Assembly (NCBI GenBank): GCA_023251875.1
Contig: JAHEXY010000003.1
Location: 248,001-312,000, forward strand
Reading direction: 5' to 3'
Source: Bacteroidota bacterium
Lineage (GTDB): Bacteria; Bacteroidota; Bacteroidia; JAHEXY01
Length of the DNA: 64,000 nt
The notes under the pieces are model-generated. The model saw nothing but the letters and a program-made list of their open reading frames with translations, was not told the origin of the DNA and ran no database searches. Both the position numbers and the translations under genes were made by a program. Below are positions 54,135 through 62,719 of this stretch, piece by piece; within the stretch, counting starts at the first letter, position 1; each line of letters starts with the position of its first letter.

Positions 54135-54142
54135 CAAAAATA
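54135..54142 (-). promoter_or_regulatory. Candidate -7 box for the tiny peptide transcript
   Basis: The minus strand reads TATTTTTG, a TANNTTTG match, placing the transcript start near 54128 and giving a transcript of about 140 nt that ends at the terminator. A -33 element is not evident. Confidence 0.4.
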
Positions 54143-54272
54143 GATTGTCTTAAATAATAGACATTTTTTTAATATTATCAGGTTGTTTTATCAAATAAAA
54201 AAACACTAACGACTATAAATCAGAAAATTACAAATATTCAACCACGCATCCTTTAATAAAATTAATTTTTTC

Positions 54273-55550
54273 TTATTCCGCTTTTACCAAAAAATAATTT
54301 TTTTTGCCTTTTTGAACAATCACATAACGGTTTTGTATAAGATCCGATGTAGTAATTTGTTTTTCAAGATCCGTTATTTTGGCCTTATTTAAACTTACAC
54401 CACCCGCTGTAAGCATTTTACGCGCTTCACTCTTAGAAGGAAACACTGCAGTTGAATCTGCCAAAAACTGAATGATATTTATTCCAGACTCTAATTGTGA
54501 TTTATCAATATTAAATTGGGGAACACCTTCAAATATTTCTAATAAACTTTGTTCTGTCATTTTCTGTAAAGCTTCAGTGGTGCTATTTCCAAATAAAATT
54601 TGCGAAGCTTCTACTGCTGCATTATAATCTTCAAGAGAATGTACTCTCACGGTTAAATCTTTTGCCAGCGTGTTTTGCAATAGCCTTTCATGTGGTGCTT
54701 GGTTGTGTTTTTCAATTAAGGCTTCTGTTTCTTCTTTTGTAAAAAAACAGAAAACTTTAACATAGTTTATTGCATCCGCATCGGCACTATTCAACCAAAA
54801 TTGATAAAACTTATAGGAAGATGTTTTATTTCTATCTAAAAAAATATTTCCGCTTTCTGTTTTGCCAAATTTAGTGCCATCAGCTTTTTTAATTAATGGA
54901 GTAGTTATAGCATATGCTTCTCCCCCATCTTTTCTACGTATTAATTCTGTTCCCGTAACAATATTTCCCCACTGATCAGAACCTCCCATTTGCATTTTTA
55001 CTCCGTAATGTTTCCATAAATAATAAAAATCATAACCCTGAATAAGTTGATAAGTAAATTCTGTAAACGACATACCGTTTTCTAATCTGTTTTGAACAGA
55101 ATCTTTAGCCAGCATATAATTTACAGTAATATGCTTGCCAATATCTCTAATAAAATCAAGCAATTTAAATTCTCGAAACCAATCGTAATTATTAACTATT
55201 TCCGCTGAATTTTTCCCACAATTAAAATCCAAAAATTTTTCCAGTTGCTTTTGCTGGCATTCTAAATTATGTTGCAAATCTTTTACTGAAAGCAAATTCC
55301 GCTCTGCCGATTTTCCGGAAGGATCACCAACCATTCCTGTAGCACCACCCACCAAAGCTATAGGTTTGTGTCCAGCTCTTTGAAAATGCAACAATGTCAT
55401 AATTTGAACCATATTTCCTATTCCCAAAGAATCTGAAGTAGGATCAAAACCAATATACCCCCTAACCATTCCTTTGTTTAATAATTCTTCTGTACCAGGC
55501 ATAACATCTTGTAGCATGCCTCTCCATTTCAATTCGTCTATAAATCCCAT
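54273..55550 (-). CDS. tyrS: Tyrosine--tRNA ligase
   Basis: A class I synthetase of 425 residues. Catalytic elements: [17 protein letters not shown] (31-47), where the HIGH motif is degenerate (G-I-G-N; the first His is Gly43 and the second Asn46), the Tyr/tRNA region [25 protein letters not shown] (split here as YDFYYLWK and MGGSDQWGN), and K-F-G-K-T as the KMSKS motif. A C-terminal S4 RNA-binding domain ([20 protein letters not shown]) is present. No T-box or other leader structure is visible upstream. A TATATTTG -7 box (minus, 55577-55570) lies about 20-27 bp before the start. Confidence 0.95.
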   Translation of the reverse strand: MGFIDELKWRGMLQDVMPGTEELLNKGMVRGYIGFDPTSDSLGIGNMVQIMTLLHFQRAGHKPIALVGGATGMVGDPSGKSAERNLLSVKDLQHNLECQQKQLEKFLDFNCGKNSAEIVNNYDWFREFKLLDFIRDIGKHITVNYMLAKDSVQNRLENGMSFTEFTYQLIQGYDFYYLWKHYGVKMQMGGSDQWGNIVTGTELIRRKDGGEAYAITTPLIKKADGTKFGKTESGNIFLDRNKTSSYKFYQFWLNSADADAINYVKVFCFFTKEETEALIEKHNQAPHERLLQNTLAKDLTVRVHSLEDYNAAVEASQILFGNSTTEALQKMTEQSLLEIFEGVPQFNIDKSQLESGINIIQFLADSTAVFPSKSEARKMLTAGGVSLNKAKITDLEKQITTSDLIQNRYVIVQKGKKNYFLVKAE

Positions 55551-55634
55551 AATACTTTGTTTGATATCACAAATATACTTGAAAATGCTTATAAAATATA
55601 AAGGTCATCCTTCTTAATTCTTAATTTTCAAACC

Positions 55635-55642
55635 TATCTTTG
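55635..55642 (+). promoter_or_regulatory. -7 box four bases before the epimerase start (leaderless or nearly so)
   Basis: TATCTTTG matches TANNTTTG and ends 4 bp before the ATG at 55647. Transcription would begin at or within a few bases of the start codon, predicting a leaderless mRNA if the start is right. Confidence 0.45.
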
Positions 55643-55646
55643 TATT

Positions 55647-56660
55647 ATGATATTAATAACAGGCGCAACTGGGTTAGTAGGTTCTCATTTGGCTTTTAAA
55701 TTACTTTCTTCAGGCAAGAAAATAAGAGCCATTAAAAGGCATTCTGCTGATATTGGTATAACTAAAAAAATATTCAACTATTATTCTAAAGACGGAGAAA
55801 AATTATTTAATGAAATTGAGTGGGTTGAGGCTGATGTATTGGATGTATCATCATTGTACGATGCAATGGATGAAATAGAATACGTTTACCATTGCGCTGC
55901 AATGGTATCATTTAATTTGGCCGAAAAAGATGTATTAATGAAAATAAATGTTGAAGGCACGGCCAATGTTGTAAATACAGCATTAAAAAGAGGCGTAAAA
56001 AAATTGTGTCATGTAAGTTCTGTTGCTGCCCTTGGGAGATCTTATGCATCAAAGGCTTTAAATGAAAAAACAGAATGGAAAGACTCTAGTCAAAACTCTA
56101 ATTATGCCATTAGCAAATACAGAGCAGAAAGAGAAGTAATGAGAGGTGTTGCTGAAGGATTAAGTGCAGTAATTGTAAACCCTTCTGTTATTATAGGGCC
56201 AGGAGAATGGGGAAAAAGCAGTACTAATCTATTTAAAATCGTTTGGAAGGGTTTAAAATATTATAGCAAGGGGATAAATGGATACATAGATGTTAGAGAT
56301 GTTGTTTCAATAATGGTGCAACTTATGCAAAGTGATATATCTAACGAGCGTTTTATTTTATATGCCGATCATTTATCTTATCAAAAATTATTTAATACAA
56401 TAGCGCTGCATTTAAACATGCCTCAACCTAGTATACAAGCTACTCCCCTATTAGGAGAAATTGCTTGGAGAATGGAAAAGATGAAATCATTTTTTACAGG
56501 TCAACATCCCTTTATAACAAAAGAAACTGCGAGAACGGCCAATCAAAAAGTTTTTTATGAAAACGATAAAATAAAAAAAACCTTGAATTTTTCATTTATA
56601 CCCATTGAACAATCAATAAAAGATACCGCTCAAATTTTCTTAAAAGATAAACCCCAATAA
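55647..56660 (+). CDS. NAD-dependent epimerase/dehydratase (extended SDR)
   Basis: 337 residues. The Rossmann loop G-A-T-G-L-V-G is at 6-12 and the catalytic Y-x-x-x-K is Tyr153/Lys157 (NYAISKYRAE), with Ser in HVSSVAALG. The VNPSVIIGPG segment is common to extended SDRs acting on dihydroflavonol-like or sugar substrates. The Bacteroidota relatives are annotated only generally, so no substrate is proposed. It begins a four-gene plus-strand run and is followed by the phosphatase after 8 bp. Confidence 0.88.
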   Translation: MILITGATGLVGSHLAFKLLSSGKKIRAIKRHSADIGITKKIFNYYSKDGEKLFNEIEWVEADVLDVSSLYDAMDEIEYVYHCAAMVSFNLAEKDVLMKINVEGTANVVNTALKRGVKKLCHVSSVAALGRSYASKALNEKTEWKDSSQNSNYAISKYRAEREVMRGVAEGLSAVIVNPSVIIGPGEWGKSSTNLFKIVWKGLKYYSKGINGYIDVRDVVSIMVQLMQSDISNERFILYADHLSYQKLFNTIALHLNMPQPSIQATPLLGEIAWRMEKMKSFFTGQHPFITKETARTANQKVFYENDKIKKTLNFSFIPIEQSIKDTAQIFLKDKPQ

Positions 56661-56668
56661 TTTTACTG

Positions 56669-57679
56669 ATGAAAAATTATCTATCTATTACTTTAATTGC
56701 AATTCTTTTTTCCTTCACTTCAGTTTTTGCGCAAACTGTATTTAATGATACCCTTACTACTGTTGCGTTTGGCTCGTGTAATTTGGCAAAAAAACCGCAA
56801 CGATACTTTAAAAGTGTATTAAAAAACAAACCCGATTTATGGATTTGGTTAGGTGATATTGTATATGCCAATACAGAAGATGTAAACATAACGAGACAAA
56901 AATACAACGAAGTAAAAAGTCATAAACACTATCAAGATGTACTTAAATCATGTAAAGTAATTGGTGTGTATGACGATCATGATTTTGGAGAAAATAATAT
57001 TGGAATGGAGTATAAAGAAAAACATGAGAGCCAGCAAGCCGTGCTTGACTTTTTAGATGAACCGGCTACTAGTGAAAGACGCAAACAAGAAGGCGTTTAT
57101 TGGTCGTATACATTTGGTCTTGGCAAAACACAAATAAAAATTATTTTACTCGACTTACGTTATTTTAGAGAAATGCCAAGTGATACGAGTGATATGCTAG
57201 GCGAAGTACAATGGCAATGGTTGGAAAAAGAAATAGCAAATAGTACTGCAACCATTAACATTATAGGATCAAGCATTCAATTTATTTCAAATCCTCATTT
57301 TTTTGAAAGATGGGGAGCGTTTCCTAAATCGAAACAAAGGCTAATTACTTTATTGCAAAAATACCCCTCGAAAAATACTTTTTTTATAAGTGGAGATAGG
57401 CACATGGCAGAAATATCAAAACAAACCGATTTAAAGCTTAATTATACATTGTTTGATTTTACTTCAAGTGGCTTAACGCATTTTTTTCCGTACTTCTATA
57501 AAGACAAAAATCCAAACCGATTTGGAAAAGAATTTATATGGAAAAGAAATTTTGGAATATTAAGCTTTAACTGGAAAGATCAATCAATGGCTATGATCAT
57601 AAAAAAACACAACAACAAAACCTTACAAGAAACAAACCTTTCGCTCATTAATTTTAATGAGATACCAAAAGCGCAATAA
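56669..57679 (+). CDS. PhoD-like metallophosphatase, exported
   Basis: 336 residues with signal peptide (1-21, ending SVFAQ). The PhoD-family core is AFGSCN (33-38), WLGDIVYAN (60-68, Asp63), YDDHDFGENN (101-110) and SGDRHMAEI, the metal ligands of alkaline phosphatase D/PhoD phosphodiesterases, which use Ca2+ and Fe3+. Two features differ from classical PhoD: no Tat motif is seen, and the length is shorter than the about 500-residue Bacillus enzyme. Likely periplasmic or surface phosphoesterase. Eight base pairs after the epimerase gene. Confidence 0.88.
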   Translation: MKNYLSITLIAILFSFTSVFAQTVFNDTLTTVAFGSCNLAKKPQRYFKSVLKNKPDLWIWLGDIVYANTEDVNITRQKYNEVKSHKHYQDVLKSCKVIGVYDDHDFGENNIGMEYKEKHESQQAVLDFLDEPATSERRKQEGVYWSYTFGLGKTQIKIILLDLRYFREMPSDTSDMLGEVQWQWLEKEIANSTATINIIGSSIQFISNPHFFERWGAFPKSKQRLITLLQKYPSKNTFFISGDRHMAEISKQTDLKLNYTLFDFTSSGLTHFFPYFYKDKNPNRFGKEFIWKRNFGILSFNWKDQSMAMIIKKHNNKTLQETNLSLINFNEIPKAQ

Positions 57680-57681
57680 GT

Positions 57682-57918
57682 TTAAGAAAACTGTAATCTA
57701 TTATGCCCTTTAAAAACAAAAAACAGATCTGTTAACAATTCTTCTATTTCCGAATTGCTTAACTCTTCATCTTTAGATTTAGATAAAAGAAACAATGTTT
57801 TTTCAGTATTATTCTCTGTATTATTCATAGATACTTCGCAATCTATCGCTAAAGGCATTTCGTCAAATGCTAATTCAAAATTTGTCATAATAAAGGTTGG
57901 GGTTAAAAATTTATTCAT
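57682..57918 (-). CDS. Small hypothetical protein
   Basis: 78 codons on the minus strand, ending 3 bp past the stop of the PhoD-like gene. The sequence is soluble and acidic (SKSKDEELSNSEIEELLTDL), ending in VFKGHNRLQFS. A second start at residue 11 gives 68 residues. A plus-strand frame of 64 codons overlaps it; the minus frame is preferred for its amphipathic, protein-like composition. No known domain or partner. Confidence 0.5.
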   Translation of the reverse strand: MNKFLTPTFIMTNFELAFDEMPLAIDCEVSMNNTENNTEKTLFLLSKSKDEELSNSEIEELLTDLFFVFKGHNRLQFS

Positions 57919-58049
57919 TACTAATTTATTTACTTTTAGTTCATGCTAAAATACGTTAGTAGAATAAGGGTACGAAAAACAAAATATTGGCTTTATCAGA
58001 AAATTTAAAAAAATCACCAATTGTCTAAATTAATATTAGGCTTTAATAA

Positions 58050-58057
58050 TATCTTTG
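58050..58057 (+). promoter_or_regulatory. Candidate -7 box of ftcD
   Basis: TATCTTTG (TANNTTTG) lies 21 bp before the ATG at 58079, giving a leader of about 15 nt. The -33 position is not clearly TTTG. Confidence 0.45.
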
Positions 58058-58078
58058 TACCTTATTATACTATAAATT

Positions 58079-59767
58079 ATGCCACAAAAACTAATAGAAT
58101 GCGTACCTAATTTTAGTGAAGGGCGCGATATGAATATCATCAAACAAATTACCGATCAAATAGAAACTGTTGAGGGTGTACAATTGTTAGATGTTGACCC
58201 GGGTAAAGCAACCAACAGAACCGTTGTAACTTTTGTTGGAACACCCGATCAGGTTGTTGAAGCAGCATTTTTTGCAATTAAAAAAGCATCTGAACTAATT
58301 GATATGAGTAAACATAGTGGAGAACACCCCCGCATGGGCGCTACAGATGTATGCCCGCTTATACCTGTAAGCGGTATAAGCATGGAAGAAACAGCAGAAT
58401 ACTCAAAAAAACTAGCCAAACGGGTGGGTGAAGAACTAGGAATACCTACTTACTTATATGAATATGCAGCTTCTGCACCATACCGAAAAAACCTGGCAAG
58501 CATTAGAGCCGGAGAATACGAAGGCTTAGCAAAGAAAATCATTGATCCTAAATGGAAGCCTGATTATGGCCCTGCCACATTTAATGTAAAATCAGGAGCA
58601 ACAGTAATTGGGGCCAGAGATTTTTTAATTGCATACAATGTTAACCTTAATACTACATCTACAAGAAGAGCAAATTCAATAGCGTTTGATGTAAGAGAAA
58701 GAGGACGTGTAAAACGGGAAGGCAATACTGTAAATGGTAAAATAATAAAAGACGAAAAAGGTGAAGCTGTATATATTCCCGGAACATTAAAATATGTAAA
58801 AGCGATTGGATGGTTTATTGAAGAATATGGTATTGCACAAATTTCGATGAATTTAACCAATATTAATGCAACACCCATTCATATTGCATTTGAAGAAGTA
58901 TGTAAAAAAGCCAATGATAGAGGTATTAGGGTTACAGGATCAGAATTGGTTGGGTTAATTCCACTTAAATCAATGCTTGATGCCGGAAAATTTTTTCTTA
59001 AAAAACAAAAACGCTCAACAGGAGTTTCAGAAAAAGAAATTATTAAAATTGCTATTAAATCATTGGGCTTAGATGAATTGGGCCCATTTGATGCCGATAA
59101 AAAAATTATTGAATATGTGTTGAGAAAAAAAACAGGAAAGGAATTGGCAGAAATGTCGCTCATTCGTTTTGCTGATGAAACAGCAGCAGAATCCCCTGCA
59201 CCTGGCGGTGGATCCATTGCTGCTTATATGGGTTCATTGGGTGCTGCACTGGGTACAATGGTTGCTAATTTATCTTCACATAAAAGAGGCTGGGACGATA
59301 AATGGGAAGAATTTTCTGATTGGGCTGAAAAAGGACAAGTATTAAAGGATAAATTATTGCGTTTGGTTGATAAAGATACCAATGCCTTTAATCAAATTAT
59401 GAATGCCTACCAATTACCCAATTCAAGTGATGCGGATAAAACGGCCAGAAAAAAAGCAATTACCGATGCAACTAAATATGCTATTGAAATTCCTTATCAA
59501 GTAATGGAAGCGTCTTTTAATTCAATGAGCTTAATTAAAAAAATGGCAGAAATTGGTTTACCAAGCTCAGTTTCTGACGCAGGTGTTGGTGCATTATGTG
59601 CACGCAGCGCTGTATACGGAGCGTACTTGAATGTGAAAATAAATTTAAGGGATTTGGATGACGCTGCATTTAAAGAAAATATGACTACAAAAGCTGAGAA
59701 TCTATTAAAGAAAGCTTTGGAAGAAGAGAAAATAATTTTAGATATGGTTAGGAATAAAATTGGCTAA
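58079..59767 (+). CDS. ftcD: Formimidoyltransferase-cyclodeaminase (bifunctional)
   Basis: 562 residues, a fusion of both histidine-degradation one-carbon activities. The N-terminal formiminotransferase (about 1-300) starts KLIECVPNFSEGRD and has the catalytic His83 in SGEHPRMGATDVCPLIPV. The C-terminal cyclodeaminase (about 350-562) carries AAESPAPGGGSIAAYMGSLGAAL. It transfers the formimino group of formiminoglutamate to tetrahydrofolate and releases ammonia to give methenyl-THF. The length is that of the mammalian fusion (about 540). No hut genes adjoin it; its neighbours are unrelated. Confidence 0.93.
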   Translation: MPQKLIECVPNFSEGRDMNIIKQITDQIETVEGVQLLDVDPGKATNRTVVTFVGTPDQVVEAAFFAIKKASELIDMSKHSGEHPRMGATDVCPLIPVSGISMEETAEYSKKLAKRVGEELGIPTYLYEYAASAPYRKNLASIRAGEYEGLAKKIIDPKWKPDYGPATFNVKSGATVIGARDFLIAYNVNLNTTSTRRANSIAFDVRERGRVKREGNTVNGKIIKDEKGEAVYIPGTLKYVKAIGWFIEEYGIAQISMNLTNINATPIHIAFEEVCKKANDRGIRVTGSELVGLIPLKSMLDAGKFFLKKQKRSTGVSEKEIIKIAIKSLGLDELGPFDADKKIIEYVLRKKTGKELAEMSLIRFADETAAESPAPGGGSIAAYMGSLGAALGTMVANLSSHKRGWDDKWEEFSDWAEKGQVLKDKLLRLVDKDTNAFNQIMNAYQLPNSSDADKTARKKAITDATKYAIEIPYQVMEASFNSMSLIKKMAEIGLPSSVSDAGVGALCARSAVYGAYLNVKINLRDLDDAAFKENMTTKAENLLKKALEEEKIILDMVRNKIG

Positions 59768-59793
59768 TGGCTATAGCTATTGGCTCCCAGCTA
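59768..59793. repeat. Simple AGCTAT-type repeat between ftcD and the prenyltransferase gene
   Basis: TGGCTATAGCTATTGGCT and neighbouring bases, of the same kind as the run at 38033-38068. It starts at the ftcD stop codon and ends just before the TTG start of the next gene. Confidence 0.65.
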
Positions 59794-59805
59794 AATTGAA
59801 AACCC

Positions 59806-60756
59806 TTGAACTTTAAACTACCAAACTTTCTAACTCTAATCCGTTTTCCCAATCTATTAATGATTGCTTTAACGCAAGTATTGGTAGAATATTCTTTAAT
59901 TATCCCTGTATTAAAATACAGTGAACAAGAAATTAAATTTAGCCTACCCTATTTTGCATTATTGGTTTTATCAACAGTATTAATTGCCGCAGGAGGTTAT
60001 GTAATTAATGATTATGCAGATGTTGAAATTGATAAAATAAACAAGCCCGACAGATTAATAATTGGAAAATACATTTCTTTATCTAGAGCACTCAATATAT
60101 ACACTTCACTTACCTTATTAGGTATATCCCTTGCACTTTTTATTGCACTACATGTAGATCTTTACGTTTTGGTTTTTATTCAGGTAATTGTGGCAGGCTT
60201 GCTTTATTTTTATGCATTTAATTATAAACGTCAATTGCTAATTGGTAATATTGTAATTGCATTGCTTTCCGGATTAACAATTCTCCTCCCATTCATTTAT
60301 GAAGCCATAGCAGAAGTAAAAGCCCTTTCATGCAAATACGTTTATTTTGACATTGCATACATTTATGCCGGCTTTGCTTTTATAACTACATTCATTAGAG
60401 AAATAATAAAAGATGCTGAAGATATTGAAGGCGATCAAACAGCTCATTGCCAAACCCTGCCTATCGTTATTGGAATTAAATTCACCAAATTTATTTTAAC
60501 TTTTTTGCTCAGCTTAACATTAGCTGGTATTGCTTATTTTCAATACCGATTATTCTTACTCAACGAAGATATTTATTCACAAGTGTATGTTGTTTTATTT
60601 CTTCAATTACCCATTTTATTGTTGATTTATAAATTAGTAAAAGCAAAATATAAAAATGACTTTGCATTCTCCAGCTTACTCATTAAGCTTATTATGCTTA
60701 CGGGCATACTTTCTCTTCCTATTCTTTTTATTTTGATTTATCAATTATCTGCTTAA
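59806..60756 (+). CDS. UbiA-superfamily prenyltransferase (geranylgeranylglycerol-phosphate type)
   Basis: 316 residues with about nine membrane spans. The two Mg-diphosphate motifs are N-D-Y-A-D-V-E-I-D-K-I-N (68-79) and R-E-I-I-K-D-A-E-D-I-E-G-D (about 200-212), both complete. The N-terminal FLTLIRFPNLLMIALTQ is typical of Bacteroidota members annotated as geranylgeranylglycerol-phosphate geranylgeranyltransferase-like. The start is TTG 59806, whose first codons (LNFKLPNF) come from a simple-repeat region; the next ATG (codon 19) would cut off the conserved IRFPN segment. The prenyl acceptor is unknown. Confidence 0.85.
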   Translation: MNFKLPNFLTLIRFPNLLMIALTQVLVEYSLIIPVLKYSEQEIKFSLPYFALLVLSTVLIAAGGYVINDYADVEIDKINKPDRLIIGKYISLSRALNIYTSLTLLGISLALFIALHVDLYVLVFIQVIVAGLLYFYAFNYKRQLLIGNIVIALLSGLTILLPFIYEAIAEVKALSCKYVYFDIAYIYAGFAFITTFIREIIKDAEDIEGDQTAHCQTLPIVIGIKFTKFILTFLLSLTLAGIAYFQYRLFLLNEDIYSQVYVVLFLQLPILLLIYKLVKAKYKNDFAFSSLLIKLIMLTGILSLPILFILIYQLSA

Positions 60757-60855
60757 TAGCAAGACCATTAATTATCCTCCCCTAAAAAATATTTGTTTGG
60801 TTTATGGAATAATCCCTTTCCATACATCTCATCCAAAAACAAAAATAATATACAC

Positions 60856-62508
60856 ATGAAAAAACTATGCATATTTTTTCTATTGATAGCCAATGCTACA
60901 ATACTACTTTCTAAAGAAATTGAAAAACCAATCAAATCAACTATTAAAGCAGTAACTGTATTCTTAAATGGAGCACAAATAACAAATGAAGCTTCTGTTA
61001 GTTTAAATTCAGGTACAACAAATATCGTTTTCACAGATCTTACACAATACATTTCTAGTGATAATAATATTCAAGTAAAAGCTGAAAACGGAGAGGTTAC
61101 CATTCTCTCCGTAGTAAGAAAACTAAATTATCTTAACAACGATAAAAACCTACCGAAAGAAATTCAGGTTATGCAAGATTCTCTTGACGCAATGACAGAC
61201 AGAAAAACCTTGTTTAATAGTATGGTAAATATTTATGAGGAAGAAGAAGAAATGCTCAAAGCCAACGAAAGCATTGGGGGAAGCAATACCGGAGTTAGTG
61301 TTGTTGAGTTAGAGAAAGCAGCCAATCTTTTACGCAATAGACTAATGGAATTATTAAACAAAAAAATTGATTTGAATAAAAAAATTAAAAAAATTGACGA
61401 ACAATTTTCGAGCTTACAGCAACAAGTAAGCGAACTTAGCACTCAACAAAATAAGGTTTCAAGTGAGATTACAGTTTCTGTTGCTTCTAAATCTGCCATA
61501 AATACAAAACTAATTCTTAGTTACGTTGTTAATAATGCAGGATGGGAGCCCTACTATGATATTCGTGCTATTGATAGTAATAAACCCATTAAATTAGAAT
61601 ACAAAGCGCATGTTTGGCAAAATACCGGCTATGATTGGGATAATATAAAAATTGCTCTCTCAACCGGAAATCCATTTCAAACCGCAACTCAACCTAAATT
61701 AAATACCTGGTGGATCAATATTGTTATGCCTTATGATTATAAATCTTCATCTGCAAGTGGATATGGCTATACCAATCAAGCTCAATATAGAAGTCAGGCC
61801 CCAAGTATAACACTCGATAATGATGCTAGTTTAGCAGGAGGTTATTTAACAAAAGAAGAAAGTGAAACATCTGCAAGCTATACCACAGTTGTAGAAAATC
61901 AAACCAATACTTCTTTTGATATCAGTATTCCTTATTCTATTCCAACAGATAATAAAAAATATAGTGTAGCCATACAAGATTACAACGTACCGGCTACCTA
62001 TCAATATTTTTCTGTTCCTAAAATGGATAAAGACGCTTTTTTGCTTGCGCGAATTACCGGTTGGGAAGATTATAATTTAATGTCGGCCAATGCCAATATT
62101 TATTACGAAGGCATGTATATTGGCAATTCATACATTAATACACGCAACACATCTGATACGCTTGATATTTCATTGGGCCGCGATAAAAATGTATTGGTAA
62201 CCAGAGTTAAATTGAAAGATTTGTGTGAGAAAAAAATAATAGGATCAACAAAAAAAGAGACCTTTACTTTTGAAATTACGGTAAGAAATAACAAAAAACA
62301 AAATATAGAAATGATGCTAGAAGATCAAATTCCTATTTCTCAAAATGAAGATGTTGAAGTGGAACTACTTGAATCTACATCTGCTAATTATGATGAAGAA
62401 GAAGGGAAACTCTCTTGGCCTTTAAAGCTTACAGCAGGAGAAACAAAAAAAATACGACTTTCTTATTCTGTTAAATATCCTAAAGATAAGGTGATTGGCA
62501 ATTTATAA
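60856..62508 (+). CDS. DUF4139-domain exported protein (mucoidy inhibitor MuiA-like)
   Basis: About 550 residues from ATG 60856. The signal peptide (KKLCIFFLLIANATILLS) is followed by the N-terminal DUF4140 region (AVTVFLNGAQITNEA), a coiled coil (about 90-200, RNRLMELLNKKIDLNKKIKK) and the DUF4139 beta-rich domain (YVVNNAGWEPYYDIRA onward). DUF4139 proteins appear across phyla, sometimes as mucoidy inhibitors; the function is unclear. A longer frame from 60793 lacks a signal at its start and is rejected. An R1 palindrome starts right at its stop codon. Confidence 0.87.
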   Translation: MKKLCIFFLLIANATILLSKEIEKPIKSTIKAVTVFLNGAQITNEASVSLNSGTTNIVFTDLTQYISSDNNIQVKAENGEVTILSVVRKLNYLNNDKNLPKEIQVMQDSLDAMTDRKTLFNSMVNIYEEEEEMLKANESIGGSNTGVSVVELEKAANLLRNRLMELLNKKIDLNKKIKKIDEQFSSLQQQVSELSTQQNKVSSEITVSVASKSAINTKLILSYVVNNAGWEPYYDIRAIDSNKPIKLEYKAHVWQNTGYDWDNIKIALSTGNPFQTATQPKLNTWWINIVMPYDYKSSSASGYGYTNQAQYRSQAPSITLDNDASLAGGYLTKEESETSASYTTVVENQTNTSFDISIPYSIPTDNKKYSVAIQDYNVPATYQYFSVPKMDKDAFLLARITGWEDYNLMSANANIYYEGMYIGNSYINTRNTSDTLDISLGRDKNVLVTRVKLKDLCEKKIIGSTKKETFTFEITVRNNKKQNIEMMLEDQIPISQNEDVEVELLESTSANYDEEEGKLSWPLKLTAGETKKIRLSYSVKYPKDKVIGNL

Positions 62509-62545
62509 CCCCTCTCCAGCTCTCCCCAAAGGGGAGAGGGTTGGG
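62509..62545. repeat. R1 palindrome adjoining a stop codon
   Basis: CCCCTCTCCAG, then CTCTCCCC-AAA-GGGGAGAG (62520-62538) and GGTTGGG. It begins immediately after the TAA of the DUF4139 gene. The rest of the gap to 62719 holds the nuoG promoter region. Confidence 0.85.
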
Positions 62546-62695
62546 AAGTGCAAATTTGTATGTTTTGCAAGTATGTAAAAGCTTCTTACAAATTTATGCC
62601 GTAAAAATTCGTGTTAATTTGTGAAATTCGTGTCTAAAAAAAGAGTGGGTTCAAACTTTGAGCAAATCTTTAATCTATTCTTTTGAAAAAAATAC

Positions 62696-62703
62696 TATTT
62701 TTG
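62696..62703 (+). promoter_or_regulatory. Candidate -7 box of the nuoG-like gene
   Basis: TATTTTTG, a TANNTTTG match 17 bp before the ATG at 62720; leader of about 10 nt. A TTTTG lies too close upstream to be a normal -33 element. Confidence 0.4.
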
Positions 62704-62719
62704 AACAAAGCTAAAATAT

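Noticed and set aside
55551-55646. T-box leader before tyrS
   Set aside because: The gap is only 96 bp, AT-rich, and lacks the T-box core sequence; regulation of this kind is also uncommon in Bacteroidota.
57755-57949. 64-codon plus-strand frame
   Set aside because: Lies opposite the small minus-strand hypothetical gene, starts in the wrong context and has poor composition; the minus frame is preferred.
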